DNA of 42,645 bases, taken from the NCBI GenBank assembly GCA_946185805.1, contig CAMHKU010000012.1:1-42645 (forward strand), written 5' to 3'. The DNA comes from an uncultured Prevotellaceae bacterium. Lineage in GTDB: Bacteria > Bacteroidota > Bacteroidia > Bacteroidales > Bacteroidaceae. A program made the position numbers and the translations under genes. The notes under the pieces are model-generated. The model saw only the letters and a list, made by a program, of their open reading frames with translations, was not told the DNA's origin and made no database searches. Shown piece after piece: positions 7,445-16,061 of the stretch. Numbering within the stretch: position 1 is the first letter of the stretch; each line of letters begins with the position of its first letter.

Positions 7445-8228
7445 AGACGATACCAAAGTGGCGGAGGGCATTGAGAATACCATCTTCATCGACCGTTGTG
7501 GTGACGTAGTCTGCCTGTTGTTTCAGTTCGTCGATGGCATTACCCATAGCAATGCCTATGCCTGCCTGACGAATCATAGACGTATCGTTGCCGCCGTCGC
7601 CAAAAGCGATGGTGTCAGCAGCATCAAGCCCCTCATGCCGGGCAATGGCCAGTATGCCTTTTCCCTTATCGGCTCCGTTGGCGGTAATGTCTGTGAATTC
7701 CGGGTGCCAGCGTCCGGAGATGCAGTGAGGCAGCTGCGTCATCAGCTGCCGCTCGTAGTCGGGCAGGAAGAATGGCGTCAGCTGCAGGATATCCCGCTCA
7801 AGCACCTGCTCCAGAGGCGATGCCTTGTCCAGGTTCTTGACAGCCAGCATCTGGTGGAAGATACGCTCTACGTCGCCTGTAGGGTCAAGCACAGCTACGT
7901 CTGTCCGTCCTACGACAATGAGGCTGTAGCCCTTTTCCTTTGAGTCATTAACCATTGTCAGCACGTCGCTCTTGGGGATAGGCTGGCAGGTGACAATCTC
8001 GTCACCTACGAAGCACAAGGCGCCGTTGGTGGTGATGTATCCGTCTATCAGGTGCTCAATGGCCCCCAGATTGGTAATGATCATCGGCGGACGGCCTGTC
8101 GCTATGTAGACCCGATGTCCGTTAGCTTTGGCTTGTGTCAAGGCCAAGATGGTTGAGGGCGGTATCTCGTGCGACTTGAAGCTGACGAGCGTACCGTCAA
8201 TATCAAAGAAGAGGGCGTATCTTTTCAT
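7443..8228 (-). CDS. Cof-type HAD-superfamily phosphatase
   Basis: 261 residues with the HAD motifs in order: FFDIDGT (nucleophile Asp9, acid Asp11), an S/T motif at YIATGRP, and the C-terminal GDGGNDTSMI with IGIAMGNA after it, the signature of the Cof/YidA (IIB) subfamily. These enzymes dephosphorylate sugar phosphates, pyridoxal phosphate or flavin precursors in the cytoplasm; the exact substrate cannot be assigned. The start codon overlaps the stop of the upstream DUF2147 gene by one base (TAATG), which suggests translational coupling. Confidence 0.9.
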   Translation of the reverse strand: MKRYALFFDIDGTLVSFKSHEIPPSTILALTQAKANGHRVYIATGRPPMIITNLGAIEHLIDGYITTNGALCFVGDEIVTCQPIPKSDVLTMVNDSKEKGYSLIVVGRTDVAVLDPTGDVERIFHQMLAVKNLDKASPLEQVLERDILQLTPFFLPDYERQLMTQLPHCISGRWHPEFTDITANGADKGKGILAIARHEGLDAADTIAFGDGGNDTSMIRQAGIGIAMGNAIDELKQQADYVTTTVDEDGILNALRHFGIV

Positions 8229-8623
8229 TATTTCCTCTTCCAGGTCTGCGTCTCATACAGGAAACCGATGTATCCGCGAACCTTCAGTTCTTTTCCTTCT
8301 ACCCAGATAGAGCATTTGTAATTTTTGCCGTTCTTGGGGTTGTAGATGCGGCCGCCCTCCCATTTGTCTTTCTTCTTGCTGAGTCCCGACAGGATGTTGA
8401 CGCCCATCAGCTTGCGGCTGCGTAGTTTCTCATCACTGTTGTGCACGTCTTTGGTGTCTGGTCCTTTGGATAGCCATACAATCTTGCCGTTTACCTTGCC
8501 GTTTTGCTCATAGATTTCCACTTGTGCATCACCAGCCTCGGTGACCCACTTGCCCATAATGTCCTGTGCATAGCCCATCCATGCCATCATGGTTAGGGCG
8601 AAACATAAAAATAATCGTTTCAT
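8228..8623 (-). CDS. DUF2147 family secreted protein
   Basis: 131 residues from the ATG at 8623. A clear signal peptide (MKRLFLCFALTMMAWMGYAQ) precedes a mature domain beginning GKWVTEAGDAQVEI, characteristic of DUF2147, a lipocalin-like beta-barrel of unknown function found in the periplasm. A longer frame begins at 8665 but would put polar residues before the signal peptide, so I chose the internal start. It is probably the first gene of a two-gene operon with the Cof-type phosphatase. The leader from the promoter is about 100 nt long. Confidence 0.85.
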   Translation of the reverse strand: MKRLFLCFALTMMAWMGYAQDIMGKWVTEAGDAQVEIYEQNGKVNGKIVWLSKGPDTKDVHNSDEKLRSRKLMGVNILSGLSKKKDKWEGGRIYNPKNGKNYKCSIWVEGKELKVRGYIGFLYETQTWKRK

Positions 8624-8727
8624 CGTCTGTTTTTTGTTTATAATTGTTGTTCTGTCCTTGTCCATACGGTCTGTTCATTGGCCGCAGCGTGCCATTCTTG
8701 GTAATGGCTGATTTTCCTTTTTGTTTG

Positions 8728-8758
8728 CAAAGGTAAGAATTTATTGGCAGAAAACAAA
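8728..8758 (-). promoter_or_regulatory. Promoter of the DUF2147/Cof operon
   Basis: Read leftward: TTTG at 8758-8755, 19 bp, then TACCTTTG at 8735-8728. Both elements match the Bacteroidota consensus. Confidence 0.75.
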
Positions 8759-8776
8759 GAATTTTCCGCTAAAGTT

Positions 8777-9655
8777 TCAATGCTTGCAGAGCCACACCCT
8801 CAGTGTCTGTAACAGCACGCTGAGCACGATGAGGCTGATGCCGAGATAGAAGGAGAAATTGATTTCGCGGCTCTCGCCGAAAATGATGAAAGCCATGGCA
8901 ATGGTGTAGCAGGGCTCCAGATTGTACGTCAGGTTGACGGTAAAAGCCGAGAGTCGCTTCAGGGCTTGTATCTGCAGGATATACATGCCGACAGTGCAGA
9001 AGAGGGCGTGGCAGAGCATGAACCACAGGTTGCTGCCCTCAGGAACAACGAGTACAGCCTGCTGACTGGGGAAAATGCAGAGATAGAGCGGCGCGATAAG
9101 GCTAACCGCTACCAACCCACCCGCCATCTGATACATCAGCACCGTCCGGCTGCGTACACCCACGCTGGCTTTCTTGTTAGAGATGGCATAGAGCGCACAG
9201 ACTGCCGACGAGACGGTGCCGATGGCTATACCTGTGCGATAGCGGGCGTCTAACGAGAAGATACACAGTACGCCGGCAACGGTGATGAGAGCAAACAGCA
9301 GTTCTATCCACGAGAATCGCTTTTCCCTGAACAGTAGCGGTTCAAACAGCGCGGTGAAGAAACCTATCAGCGAGAAGCAGATAACACCTATAGACACGTT
9401 AGAAGCCTTGATAGAGCCATAGAACAGTATCCAGTGGCAGCCCAGCAAGGCGCCACAGCCGCACAGCTGCCAGAACTTGTGCCATCCCACGCGGGGCAGA
9501 CCGGTAAAAACTATCAGTATGCACGTGGTGAACAGCATGCGATACCAAACGATATCTACCTCGTTGAGCGTTATCAGTCGTCCGAACAAGCCTGTAAAGC
9601 CTGCCAGCAGAACACTCAGGTGCAGTTGTATGAATCCTTTCTTGGTTTCACTCAT
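8777..9655 (-). CDS. EamA/DMT-family membrane transporter
   Basis: 292 residues with ten predicted helices in two EamA halves. The first helix lacks the common WG pair but keeps the family hydrophobic pattern, and the second repeat begins near residue 150 (SAVCALYAISNKKA). The protein ends with a basic tail after the tenth helix. Presumed inner-membrane metabolite exporter of unknown substrate. It lies 35 bp downstream of the AEC transporter gene on the same strand, so the two are likely co-transcribed. Confidence 0.9.
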   Translation of the reverse strand: MSETKKGFIQLHLSVLLAGFTGLFGRLITLNEVDIVWYRMLFTTCILIVFTGLPRVGWHKFWQLCGCGALLGCHWILFYGSIKASNVSIGVICFSLIGFFTALFEPLLFREKRFSWIELLFALITVAGVLCIFSLDARYRTGIAIGTVSSAVCALYAISNKKASVGVRSRTVLMYQMAGGLVAVSLIAPLYLCIFPSQQAVLVVPEGSNLWFMLCHALFCTVGMYILQIQALKRLSAFTVNLTYNLEPCYTIAMAFIIFGESREINFSFYLGISLIVLSVLLQTLRVWLCKH

Positions 9656-9690
9656 CCTTGTTGTCTGATTTCTCTACAGCAGAGTATTTG

Positions 9691-10611
9691 TTACATGCTT
9701 TTCATGAAAAGCGTTACCAGCAGGGGTATAGTAACCATCGACAGCAGTGTAGTGATAAACGTGGTTTCAGCCATCAGCGTAGTGTCGCGGCCATATCGCA
9801 GGCAGAGGATGGTGCCGTAGGTAGCCACAGGCATGGCGATGACCACTGTGTTGATGCTCACTACATAAGCATCAAAGCCCAGCAGCAAACACAAGAAATG
9901 CACAGCTACGGGCAGTACAACCAGTCTTAGCGCGCTGGTGGCGTGAACTACGGGCGTGCCCAGCAGCGCACGTAGCGGCAGGTTCGACATCGACGAGCCG
10001 ATGATGAGCAGTGCTGCCGGCACGGTGATATTGCCAATCATGGTGAGCGGCTGACTGATAAACGGCGATATGTTGTCGATGCCCAGTGCCACGATGATGA
10101 TGGCTCCGTAGGCCGCCAGCATGGGTGTGCCGTAGAGCACTTTGCGGTTAAACTTCTCGCGGCTGGGGCCTTGGCCGCCGGTAACCATCATCGTGCCGAT
10201 GGTAAACACGGCAAACGTGTTGACCACGTTGAGCACGGCGGCGTAGAACACAGCCTGCTGCCCGAAGATACTGGCCACTACGGGGTAGCCCATGAATCCT
10301 ACATTGCCGAAGATCATGGCAAATGACAGCACACCCTGATTGTCCTTGTCTTTCGTCAGCAGTCTTGAGAGCCCCCACGCCAATGCCGTCAGCACGGCGT
10401 AGGTCAGGATGCTGATGCACAGCAGTGGCAGGATGAGCTGGCGGTCAGGCAACTGCCCTCCCATTGCCGACGACAGTATCAGTGCCGGGCAGGTGATGTC
10501 TATCACCAGTTTCGACAGCCGCTTGTCGAATGTGCCGCCCATATATCCCAATCGGCCTGCCACGTAGCCCACGACGACGATGGCAAAGAGGGTGACCATG
10601 ACTGTTACCAT
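9691..10611 (-). CDS. AEC family (auxin efflux carrier-like) transporter
   Basis: 306 residues with about ten transmembrane segments. The start MVTVMVTLFAIVVVGYVAGRLGY and the midpoint NVGFMGYPV match the AEC (Mem_trans) family, whose bacterial members export malonate, malate and related organic acids. The open frame begins with a GTG at 10617; the ATG two codons later (10611) is the more likely start. A stem-loop lies just upstream at 10625-10649. The EamA transporter follows directly, making a small transporter operon. Confidence 0.88.
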   Translation of the reverse strand: MVTVMVTLFAIVVVGYVAGRLGYMGGTFDKRLSKLVIDITCPALILSSAMGGQLPDRQLILPLLCISILTYAVLTALAWGLSRLLTKDKDNQGVLSFAMIFGNVGFMGYPVVASIFGQQAVFYAAVLNVVNTFAVFTIGTMMVTGGQGPSREKFNRKVLYGTPMLAAYGAIIIVALGIDNISPFISQPLTMIGNITVPAALLIIGSSMSNLPLRALLGTPVVHATSALRLVVLPVAVHFLCLLLGFDAYVVSINTVVIAMPVATYGTILCLRYGRDTTLMAETTFITTLLSMVTIPLLVTLFMKSM

Positions 10612-10624
10612 ATACACCTATTAG

Positions 10625-10649
10625 CACAGGGCGTCATCGCTGCCCTGTG
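10625..10649. terminator. Possible hairpin terminator or leader stem-loop
   Basis: CACAGGGC at 10625-10632 pairs perfectly with GCCCTGTG at 10642-10649. It lies between the stop of the GlsB-type gene and the start of the AEC gene. No T-run follows on either strand, so it may be an attenuator or a weak terminator. Confidence 0.4.
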
Positions 10650-10677
10650 TACATCATTTATAAGATACATATTCAAC

Positions 10678-10917
10678 TTATTTCTTAATGAGCGAAGCTA
10701 TCCAAAGGATGGCTACGGAGCCGACGATAGCGGTGCCTAACTGACCGAGGACCCCACCCCAGGAGATGCCTAATGCCGAGAACAGCCAGCCACCGAGCAC
10801 ACCGCCGAAAAGTCCCAACACTAAGTTCATAATGAAGCCAAAGCCGCCGCCTTTCATCAGCTTGCCGGCGCAGAAGCCTGCCAAGCATCCAATGATAATA
10901 GAACCGATAATTCCCAT
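10678..10917 (-). CDS. GlsB/YeaQ/YmgE family small membrane protein
   Basis: 79 residues, Gly-rich, with three hydrophobic segments and the family patterns GxxAGxxAGKLMKGGGFG and GGVLGGWLFSALG. This family (once called transglycosylase-associated) is stress-induced in several bacteria, but its molecular role is unknown. It has its own promoter 43 bp upstream and normal length for the family. Confidence 0.9.
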   Translation of the reverse strand: MGIIGSIIIGCLAGFCAGKLMKGGGFGFIMNLVLGLFGGVLGGWLFSALGISWGGVLGQLGTAIVGSVAILWIASLIKK

Positions 10918-10959
10918 ATTTACTTTTGTTTATAGTGTGCTTGTTATAATGTATGGGTG

Positions 10960-10967
10960 CAAAGGTA
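10960..10967 (-). promoter_or_regulatory. -7 promoter element of the GlsB-type gene
   Basis: Read leftward this is TACCTTTG, a match to TAnnTTTG, giving a leader of about 36 nt before the ATG at 10917. Confidence 0.7.
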
Positions 10968-11049
10968 ATGGATTTAATTCTAATCTGCAAGAAAAAGTCC
11001 CTAAAAATAGCTGTCTGCATAGATTTGTCAGGCTAACCAATGAGCTAAG

Positions 11050-11751
11050 TTAGGTTGACTTGGCGTAGGCTAAGGATAGCAGGCTGAGTTTGATACCGTC
11101 GGCCTTGAGCAGTTCGCGGGCACAGGCAGTCATCGTGGCGCCGGTGGTGATAACATCGTCGACGAGCAGTACATGGTGACCGTGGAGGGTGTCAATGTCC
11201 TGTACTTGAAATACGCTGTCAACGTTCTCTTGACGGTCACGGCGGCCCATTCTGGTCTGGCTTTTTTCAAAGCGGGTGCGCCGGACAACGCGGTTGTAGA
11301 TAGGCAGACCGGTCATGTGGCTGATACCGCGTGCCAGTTCCATGCTCTGGTTGTACCCTCGCTGGCGCTGGCGTTTGCTGGCTAAGGGTATGGGCACGAT
11401 GAGGTCGATGCCGTCGAAGAATCCGGCTTCGCTGAACTCCACGGCCATCATTCGCCCCATGATGAAGCCTATCTCCGGATGGTCGTGATACTTCATGTCG
11501 TAGAGGATATTGGACACCTTGGAGTGTGACTCATAATAGAATAAGGCGGCCACGCGCTCCACGGGGATGATTCCCCAGAAGAGGCGCGCCATAGGGTTGT
11601 CGAGTGGCGAGAACTGAAATCCCGTCCGCGGCAGGTGCATGTTGCAATTGGCACAGAGCACCTTCTCCGTCACCGTCAACCGCCGTCCGCACACCACACA
11701 GAGGCGCGGCGCCAACAGGTCTAACAAGCGATGGAAAAAGGATGGTTTCAT
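11050..11751 (-). CDS. comF: ComF family phosphoribosyltransferase-like protein
   Basis: 233 residues. Two Cys pairs near the N-terminus (Cys18/Cys21 and Cys33/Cys36) form the zinc-ribbon usual in ComF, and residues 194-206 (VLLVDDVITTGAT) are the PRPP-binding loop of type I phosphoribosyltransferases. ComF proteins are needed for DNA uptake in naturally competent bacteria and may assist replication restart. It is the last gene of the long leftward run that contains recX and prmC. Confidence 0.9.
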   Translation of the reverse strand: MKPSFFHRLLDLLAPRLCVVCGRRLTVTEKVLCANCNMHLPRTGFQFSPLDNPMARLFWGIIPVERVAALFYYESHSKVSNILYDMKYHDHPEIGFIMGRMMAVEFSEAGFFDGIDLIVPIPLASKRQRQRGYNQSMELARGISHMTGLPIYNRVVRRTRFEKSQTRMGRRDRQENVDSVFQVQDIDTLHGHHVLLVDDVITTGATMTACARELLKADGIKLSLLSLAYAKST

Positions 11752-11783
11752 CGTGGCGGGCGTCTTTTTTTGACGTTATGTCG

Positions 11784-12266
11784 TTATGCATCGCCGTCAA
11801 CTTCATCAACGTCGCCGTCGATACACTGGCGGATGATGTCATAGGTAAAGCCTCGGCTGAGTGCAAACTTCACCAGCTTCTGGTTCAACTCATAGTCGCT
11901 GGTGGCCTTTGTGCTGCGGCGTTTCTGCTTGAGCAGGGGGCGCAGCACGGCAAGATACTCCTCGTCGGCTATTTCGCCGAGCACACGCTGGCGGATGTCG
12001 TCGTCGATGCCTTTCATCCACAGCCCCTGCTCCACCTTGCGTCGGCCCCAGTGGTTGTAGGTAATCTTGTCGCGCACGAAGGCCCGGGCGTAGCGCTCGT
12101 CGTCGACATAGCGCTCGCTAATCAGTCGCTGCATCACACGTGCTTGTGCCTCGTCGCTCAGCTCCCAGCGCCGCATCTTCTCTATCAGCTCATGCTGGCA
12201 GTGCTCGGCACGGGCGCACAATGCGGCTAATTGCAGGTAGGCTCCCTGCTCGCTGACTTCTTTCAT
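11784..12266 (-). CDS. recX: Regulatory protein RecX
   Basis: 160 residues, almost entirely helical, with the RecX three-helix repeats: YVDDERYARAFVRDK in the first and KGIDDDIRQRVLGEI in the second, and a C-terminal repeat ending FTYDIIRQCID. RecX binds RecA filaments and limits their activity. It lies between prmC (24 bp upstream) and comF (32 bp downstream), so expression is likely shared with them rather than with recA, which is not in the window. Confidence 0.9.
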   Translation of the reverse strand: MKEVSEQGAYLQLAALCARAEHCQHELIEKMRRWELSDEAQARVMQRLISERYVDDERYARAFVRDKITYNHWGRRKVEQGLWMKGIDDDIRQRVLGEIADEEYLAVLRPLLKQKRRSTKATSDYELNQKLVKFALSRGFTYDIIRQCIDGDVDEVDGDA

Positions 12267-12290
12267 ACGATATCGGTTTTTTATGTGTTT

Positions 12291-13139
12291 CTATAGGGCG
12301 GCTTTCACAAAGCGGGCGTTGCCGTAGTAGTCGTCAACCACGACGGCGCTGGCAAAGCCCGCCTGACGTAACAGGTCGGCAACGGCCGCGCCGTATTGGC
12401 GGTTAATCTCTACCACAAGGCGCCCGTGAGGCTGCAAGGCGCCGGCGGCATAGCTGCCAATGGCGCGATAAAACAGCAGCGGGTCGTCGTCGGGCACGAA
12501 GAGCGCCACCGCTGGCTCGTGGTCGAGCACGCGCGCCTCCATCTCAACCTTCTCATGCTGACAGATATAGGGCGGATTAGAGACAATGAGCTGGAAACCG
12601 CCTTGCTGCCCTCGCTGCCCATGACTTGATGAGGCCAAAGAGAGGATATCCACCTGCTCGAAGGCCACATCGACGCCGAGGCACCGGGCGTTGTCGCTGG
12701 CTATGCGCAAGGCGCTGGCGGAGATGTCCCACGCCGTGACACGGGCTTGTGGCAGCCGCTTGGCCAGGGTGCAGGCTATGCAGCCGCTGCCCGTCCCGAT
12801 GTCCAGGACAGCGCCGTCGCCGCCCGTCGCCTGATACGCCTCTACCGCCATGTCGCAGAGCTGCTGGGTCTCTGGTCGCGGTATGAGCACTCCCGGCTCT
12901 ACATGAAACTTCAGGCCGCAGAACTCCGCCTCGCCTAAGACATACTGCACGGGTTCGCCCTGCAGCAGTCGCTGCACGACAGCCCTCAGCTGCTCGTCGT
13001 CGGGCATGCTGCCACAGAGCACGTCGGCCAACGAAAGTCCGAAGCGTTGCTCTAATATCAACCGCGCCACGGCCTGCGCCTCGCGGGGGTCGTAGAGCGG
13101 CGTCAGCGAGCGCCAGAAGTCTGTATATGTCATAGCCAT
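12291..13139 (-). CDS. prmC: Peptide chain release factor N5-glutamine methyltransferase (PrmC/HemK)
   Basis: 282 residues. The N-terminal helical release-factor-binding domain (to about 75) is followed by IPRPET, the SAM-binding loop VLDIGTGSGC (111-120) and the catalytic NPPY (188-191). PrmC methylates the GGQ glutamine of RF1 and RF2. A short in-frame insert of Ser/Gly/Gln residues (SSSHGQRGQQG, about 170-181) made of a duplicated GCTGCCC-containing 9-mer lies just before the strand carrying NPPY. I chose the ATG at 13139; a TTG two codons upstream belongs to a tandem repeat. Confidence 0.93.
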   Translation of the reverse strand: MAMTYTDFWRSLTPLYDPREAQAVARLILEQRFGLSLADVLCGSMPDDEQLRAVVQRLLQGEPVQYVLGEAEFCGLKFHVEPGVLIPRPETQQLCDMAVEAYQATGGDGAVLDIGTGSGCIACTLAKRLPQARVTAWDISASALRIASDNARCLGVDVAFEQVDILSLASSSHGQRGQQGGFQLIVSNPPYICQHEKVEMEARVLDHEPAVALFVPDDDPLLFYRAIGSYAAGALQPHGRLVVEINRQYGAAVADLLRQAGFASAVVVDDYYGNARFVKAAL

Positions 13140-13140
13140 T

Positions 13141-13182
13141 CTCAATCTTCAATCTTCAATGTTCAATGTTCAATCTTCAATG
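13141..13182 (-). repeat. Tandem repeat, 7-bp unit ATTGAAG/ATTGAAC
   Basis: Read on the gene strand, about six copies of ATTGAAS fill the gap between the glycosyltransferase and prmC. The last residues and stop codon of the glycosyltransferase (Ile-Glu-Asp-stop) are encoded by the repeat itself. Confidence 0.9.
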
Positions 13183-14039
13183 TACCTCTGGTCGCGGCTG
13201 GGAAACAGCCTGTCGACCAGCGTCCGCAGGCGGCGGGCGGTGCTCGACTTATGCACGTAGACGGGCAGCGAGGCCCAGTCTGTGGCGTCGAAGAGACGCA
13301 GCTCGTCGTCCAGGGTGGCGGCGGTGAGGCGCGTGCGGGCTATCAGCTCATAGGCCGCCTGCAACCACTCGTCCTTGGCAGCCCAATAGTGGGCTATCAC
13401 GTCGCGGGTCTCCACCAGTCCTGTGGTCTCATAGAGCGCCACCGACAGCGAATACTGCTCAATGACGATGCGCTCAGCCTTGTCGGCAAGCATACCGTCG
13501 CAGAGGGCGAGAGCCAGAGTTACGGCCTCACGGCGCTTAGCAGCAGGAATGCCTACCACGCCGGCACAGTACATATTATGCTCCGGGCCGAGAGTGATGC
13601 CGCCATAGGTGCGCCCCTTGACGGTCTGCCACATACGTAGGGTCTTGGTCTTCATTTGGCTGGGGTGACCGTCGTTGGTGTCCATCAGCGCGTGGCCGTC
13701 GGCCATCTGCAGCTTCAGCCAACTGATAGGACCGCGCAGCACGGTGTCGCAGTCGAGGTAGAGCAGGTCGTCGTCGGCGTAGCGGTTGCCTACAAACTCT
13801 ATGGCCTTGATCTTGGCGCGCCAGAAGAACTGGTACTGCCCCTGCCACTCCTTCACCTGCTCATCGCTGATAGGAATGACTTCAGCCCATGAGGCGGCAT
13901 GGGCATAAAACTCCGGTGCTGTAGTCACCATGACGAGGCGGTCGCCGGCCGTCATCTGGCAGCGGAAGGAGAGCATCGACAGGTAAGCCTGCACGTGATA
14001 TTCGGTCTTCTGGCCGAAAGTGAGATACATCGTGGTCAT
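13170..14039 (-). CDS. Putative glycosyltransferase with GT8-like DxD motif
   Basis: 289 residues. The N-terminus (MYLTFGQKTEYHVQAYLSMLSF) looks like a GT-A nucleotide-sugar fold, and LLYLDCDTV at 93-100 supplies a DxD metal/nucleotide motif (Asp96, Asp98), as in GT8-type enzymes. Asp and His residues in the second half (DTNDGHPSQ, IAHYWAAKDEW) could complete the active site. No membrane segment is seen, so it probably acts in the cytoplasm on a surface glycan or LPS precursor. The gene lies between the YejM-like gene and prmC. The donor and acceptor are unknown. Confidence 0.7.
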   Translation of the reverse strand: MTTMYLTFGQKTEYHVQAYLSMLSFRCQMTAGDRLVMVTTAPEFYAHAASWAEVIPISDEQVKEWQGQYQFFWRAKIKAIEFVGNRYADDDLLYLDCDTVLRGPISWLKLQMADGHALMDTNDGHPSQMKTKTLRMWQTVKGRTYGGITLGPEHNMYCAGVVGIPAAKRREAVTLALALCDGMLADKAERIVIEQYSLSVALYETTGLVETRDVIAHYWAAKDEWLQAAYELIARTRLTAATLDDELRLFDATDWASLPVYVHKSSTARRLRTLVDRLFPSRDQRYIED

Positions 14040-14040
14040 G

Positions 14041-14085
14041 GGTGGTGTTAGGTGGTGGGTGTTGGGTGTTAGGTGATGGGTGGCG
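14041..14085 (-). repeat. Tandem repeat, 7-bp unit CACCCAT/CACCTAA
   Basis: About six imperfect heptamers fill the gap between the stop of the YejM-like gene (14087) and the start of the glycosyltransferase (14039). The mRNA carries the C-rich strand. Confidence 0.85.
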
Positions 14086-14086
14086 G

Positions 14087-15964
14087 TTATTTCTTGTAGA
14101 AGCGGTTGAGGCGCAGGATGGCGTCGTTGAGCTGCTTGGCGTTGAGGGGATAGTCGTCGAGCTGGTTCATCGTCTTGTCGAAGATGACGACGTTGCCGGC
14201 GCCGCGCTTCTCGACGATGGTGCCGTCGCGCAAGATAAAGGCATAGAAGAGGTCGTTGCCTACTACATGCCAGTCGCGGGGCGTAGTGTCCTGCAGTTCA
14301 TAGCCCATGGAGAAGTCGCTGGTGGGATTCTTCACGCCGAGCACCTGTTTCATCAGTGTAGCCGAGATGTCGTAGTGCGTAGTGCGGTGGTTCAACTTCC
14401 TGGGCTCGCAGCCAGGGTAGTAGTATACCATGGGCACGCCCGTCTGCGGCCGCGAGTAGTTGGCCCAGTGGCCCCAGTAGTTCTTGTGGTTCTCGTTGAA
14501 CTCCTGTCCGTGGTCGCCGGTAACGACGATGACGGTGTTTTTCATCAGGTCGTGACGCTTCAGGGCGCCGATGGCCTCGCCAATGAGCGAGTCTACCGTC
14601 CACACGCAGTTGCGGTAGAGGTTGAAGAATGGCGTGGGGTCATCGTCGTTGCCTAACTCCATGTAGTTGGCATACTCCCATGAGGGCTGGAAGTGGTACA
14701 GATGGTCTTTGGGTATCTGGATGGCATGAGGCAGGTCGTAGAATACGAACTTGAAGAAAGGGTGCCTTGGTTTGAGGGTTGAGGGTTGTGAGTCGTCAAA
14801 TCTCTTGTCTAAGTCTTCTATGAAGTTGCGGGTAATCTGGCAGTCGCGGTCGTAGACCGACTTACCCTCGGTATCGGTGTTCAGGCCGTCGATACCGGCG
14901 AAAAACATTTTGGCAAAAGGCGGGTCGGCAAAGGTGGCGCTGGGGTAAGCCTGAACATCGTAGCCCAGTTCCTTCAGTCGCGTGATGAGCGCCGGCTGTG
15001 TGTTGCTGCGCTCAAAGCTGTCCCAATAGTAGCTTGACACACCGGTGAAGAGCCCGAAGAGTCCGCCGCGGGTGCCGTTGCTGCTGCTGAAGTGGTCGGT
15101 ATAGTTTTCGGCGCTGTCGGCCAGCATAGAGATATTAGGTACGCACTCGCGTGTCATCGTGCGCCAGTTCCATGAGTCGATGCCCAGGATGACGATGTTG
15201 GGCAGCGAGTCGGGTTGTAGGCCTTCGATGGGGTTGAGGGGATAGGCCAGATTGCCCTCGCCGCCGCCGTCGTCAAACTGCATGAGCGAGAGTTTCTCGC
15301 CGTCGATGAGTCCCAGCTTGTCGAGCGTGGAGTTCATGCGGATGGGGAAGTAGTAGGGCAGGTATCCCGTAGCCTCCAGCACTGAGCGCTTCATCGTGGC
15401 GGCGGCATAGACATGCATGCCTTGTGCCACGAGCGTCACGCCTAACAACGCCAACAGCCCGTTGCGCCAGAGATGGCTGAAGCGCAACCGCTCCAGCCGC
15501 AGGGCTACCCACAGCAGGGCGGCACAGACGGCCACGATGGCTACAATGTAGAGCCCCGCCTTCAGGTATAGCCAAGGGCTGAACACGAAGATTTCCGAGG
15601 CGCCGGGGCCTGTCACCATGCTCATGACCAGTCCGTTGATATGAAAGTGGTAGAGGGCGTAGACAAAGCCGTTGATGATAAAAGCAATGACCGTCAGCGC
15701 CTCGCCGACGCACATCAGCGTGCCGCTGACCTTGGCATTGGCGCCGAGCAGGGCGGCGGGCAGGTATAACAGCACGAGAGGAATGGCGGCAAACAACGCT
15801 GCATGCGACAGACAGGAACAGAGGAAGTAACACCACCCGCCGGCGTCCATAAACGACAGGCTGGCGCTGCGCAGGAGGTAGCTGAAAAACACGGCGGCCA
15901 GCAGCAGCGTGCTGAGCAGGAAGTAGATAAAGCCGGTGCGGAGGGTATGTTTGAGGGGTGTCAT
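14087..15964 (-). CDS. YejM/PbgA-like (DUF3413) inner-membrane sulfatase-fold protein
   Basis: 625 residues from the ATG at 15964. Five transmembrane helices (within residues 10-180) are followed by a DUF3413-type link (QGMHVYAAAT, then YLPYYFPIRM) and a periplasmic sulfatase/alkaline-phosphatase fold beginning NIVILGIDSWNW (256-267), with HFSSSNGTRGGLFGLF (291-306) and VVTGDHGQEF. This order and these motifs match E. coli YejM (PbgA/LapC), which senses LPS and controls LpxC turnover. Whether the enzyme is catalytic is not clear; Thr298 is at the nucleophile position. A longer frame to 16195 runs through tandem repeats and the preceding gene and is rejected. A short TTGAGGG repeat inserts QPSTLKP into the sulfatase domain. 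Confidence 0.82.
   Translation of the reverse strand: MTPLKHTLRTGFIYFLLSTLLLAAVFFSYLLRSASLSFMDAGGWCYFLCSCLSHAALFAAIPLVLLYLPAALLGANAKVSGTLMCVGEALTVIAFIINGFVYALYHFHINGLVMSMVTGPGASEIFVFSPWLYLKAGLYIVAIVAVCAALLWVALRLERLRFSHLWRNGLLALLGVTLVAQGMHVYAAATMKRSVLEATGYLPYYFPIRMNSTLDKLGLIDGEKLSLMQFDDGGGEGNLAYPLNPIEGLQPDSLPNIVILGIDSWNWRTMTRECVPNISMLADSAENYTDHFSSSNGTRGGLFGLFTGVSSYYWDSFERSNTQPALITRLKELGYDVQAYPSATFADPPFAKMFFAGIDGLNTDTEGKSVYDRDCQITRNFIEDLDKRFDDSQPSTLKPRHPFFKFVFYDLPHAIQIPKDHLYHFQPSWEYANYMELGNDDDPTPFFNLYRNCVWTVDSLIGEAIGALKRHDLMKNTVIVVTGDHGQEFNENHKNYWGHWANYSRPQTGVPMVYYYPGCEPRKLNHRTTHYDISATLMKQVLGVKNPTSDFSMGYELQDTTPRDWHVVGNDLFYAFILRDGTIVEKRGAGNVVIFDKTMNQLDDYPLNAKQLNDAILRLNRFYKK
14770..14789 (-). repeat. 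Short in-frame 7-bp repeat inside the YejM-like gene
   Basis: On the + strand, GTTTGAG GGTTGAG GGTTGTG gives nearly three heptamers, encoding a QPSTLKP insert just before HPFFKFVFYD, a probable core strand. Confidence 0.5.
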
Positions 15965-15967
15965 TTG

Positions 15968-16058
15968 GATGGTGGGTGTTTTTGGGTGATGGGTGATGGG
16001 TGATGGGTGATAGGTGATAGGTGATGGGTGATAGGTGATGGGTGATGGGAGATTAGCT
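15968..16058 (-). repeat. Tandem repeat, 7-bp unit ATCACCC (TGGGTGA on the + strand)
   Basis: About a dozen near-identical heptamers make up almost all of the 97-bp gap between the fucosyltransferase-like gene and the YejM-like gene. On the + strand (the template for transcription) the run TGGGTGATGGGTG repeats G-triplets every 7 bp, a potential G-quadruplex. Confidence 0.95.
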
Positions 16059-16061
16059 GGG

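Noticed and set aside
15968..16058. CRISPR-like array
   Set aside because: Units are 7 bp in direct tandem without spacers, and no cas gene is near.
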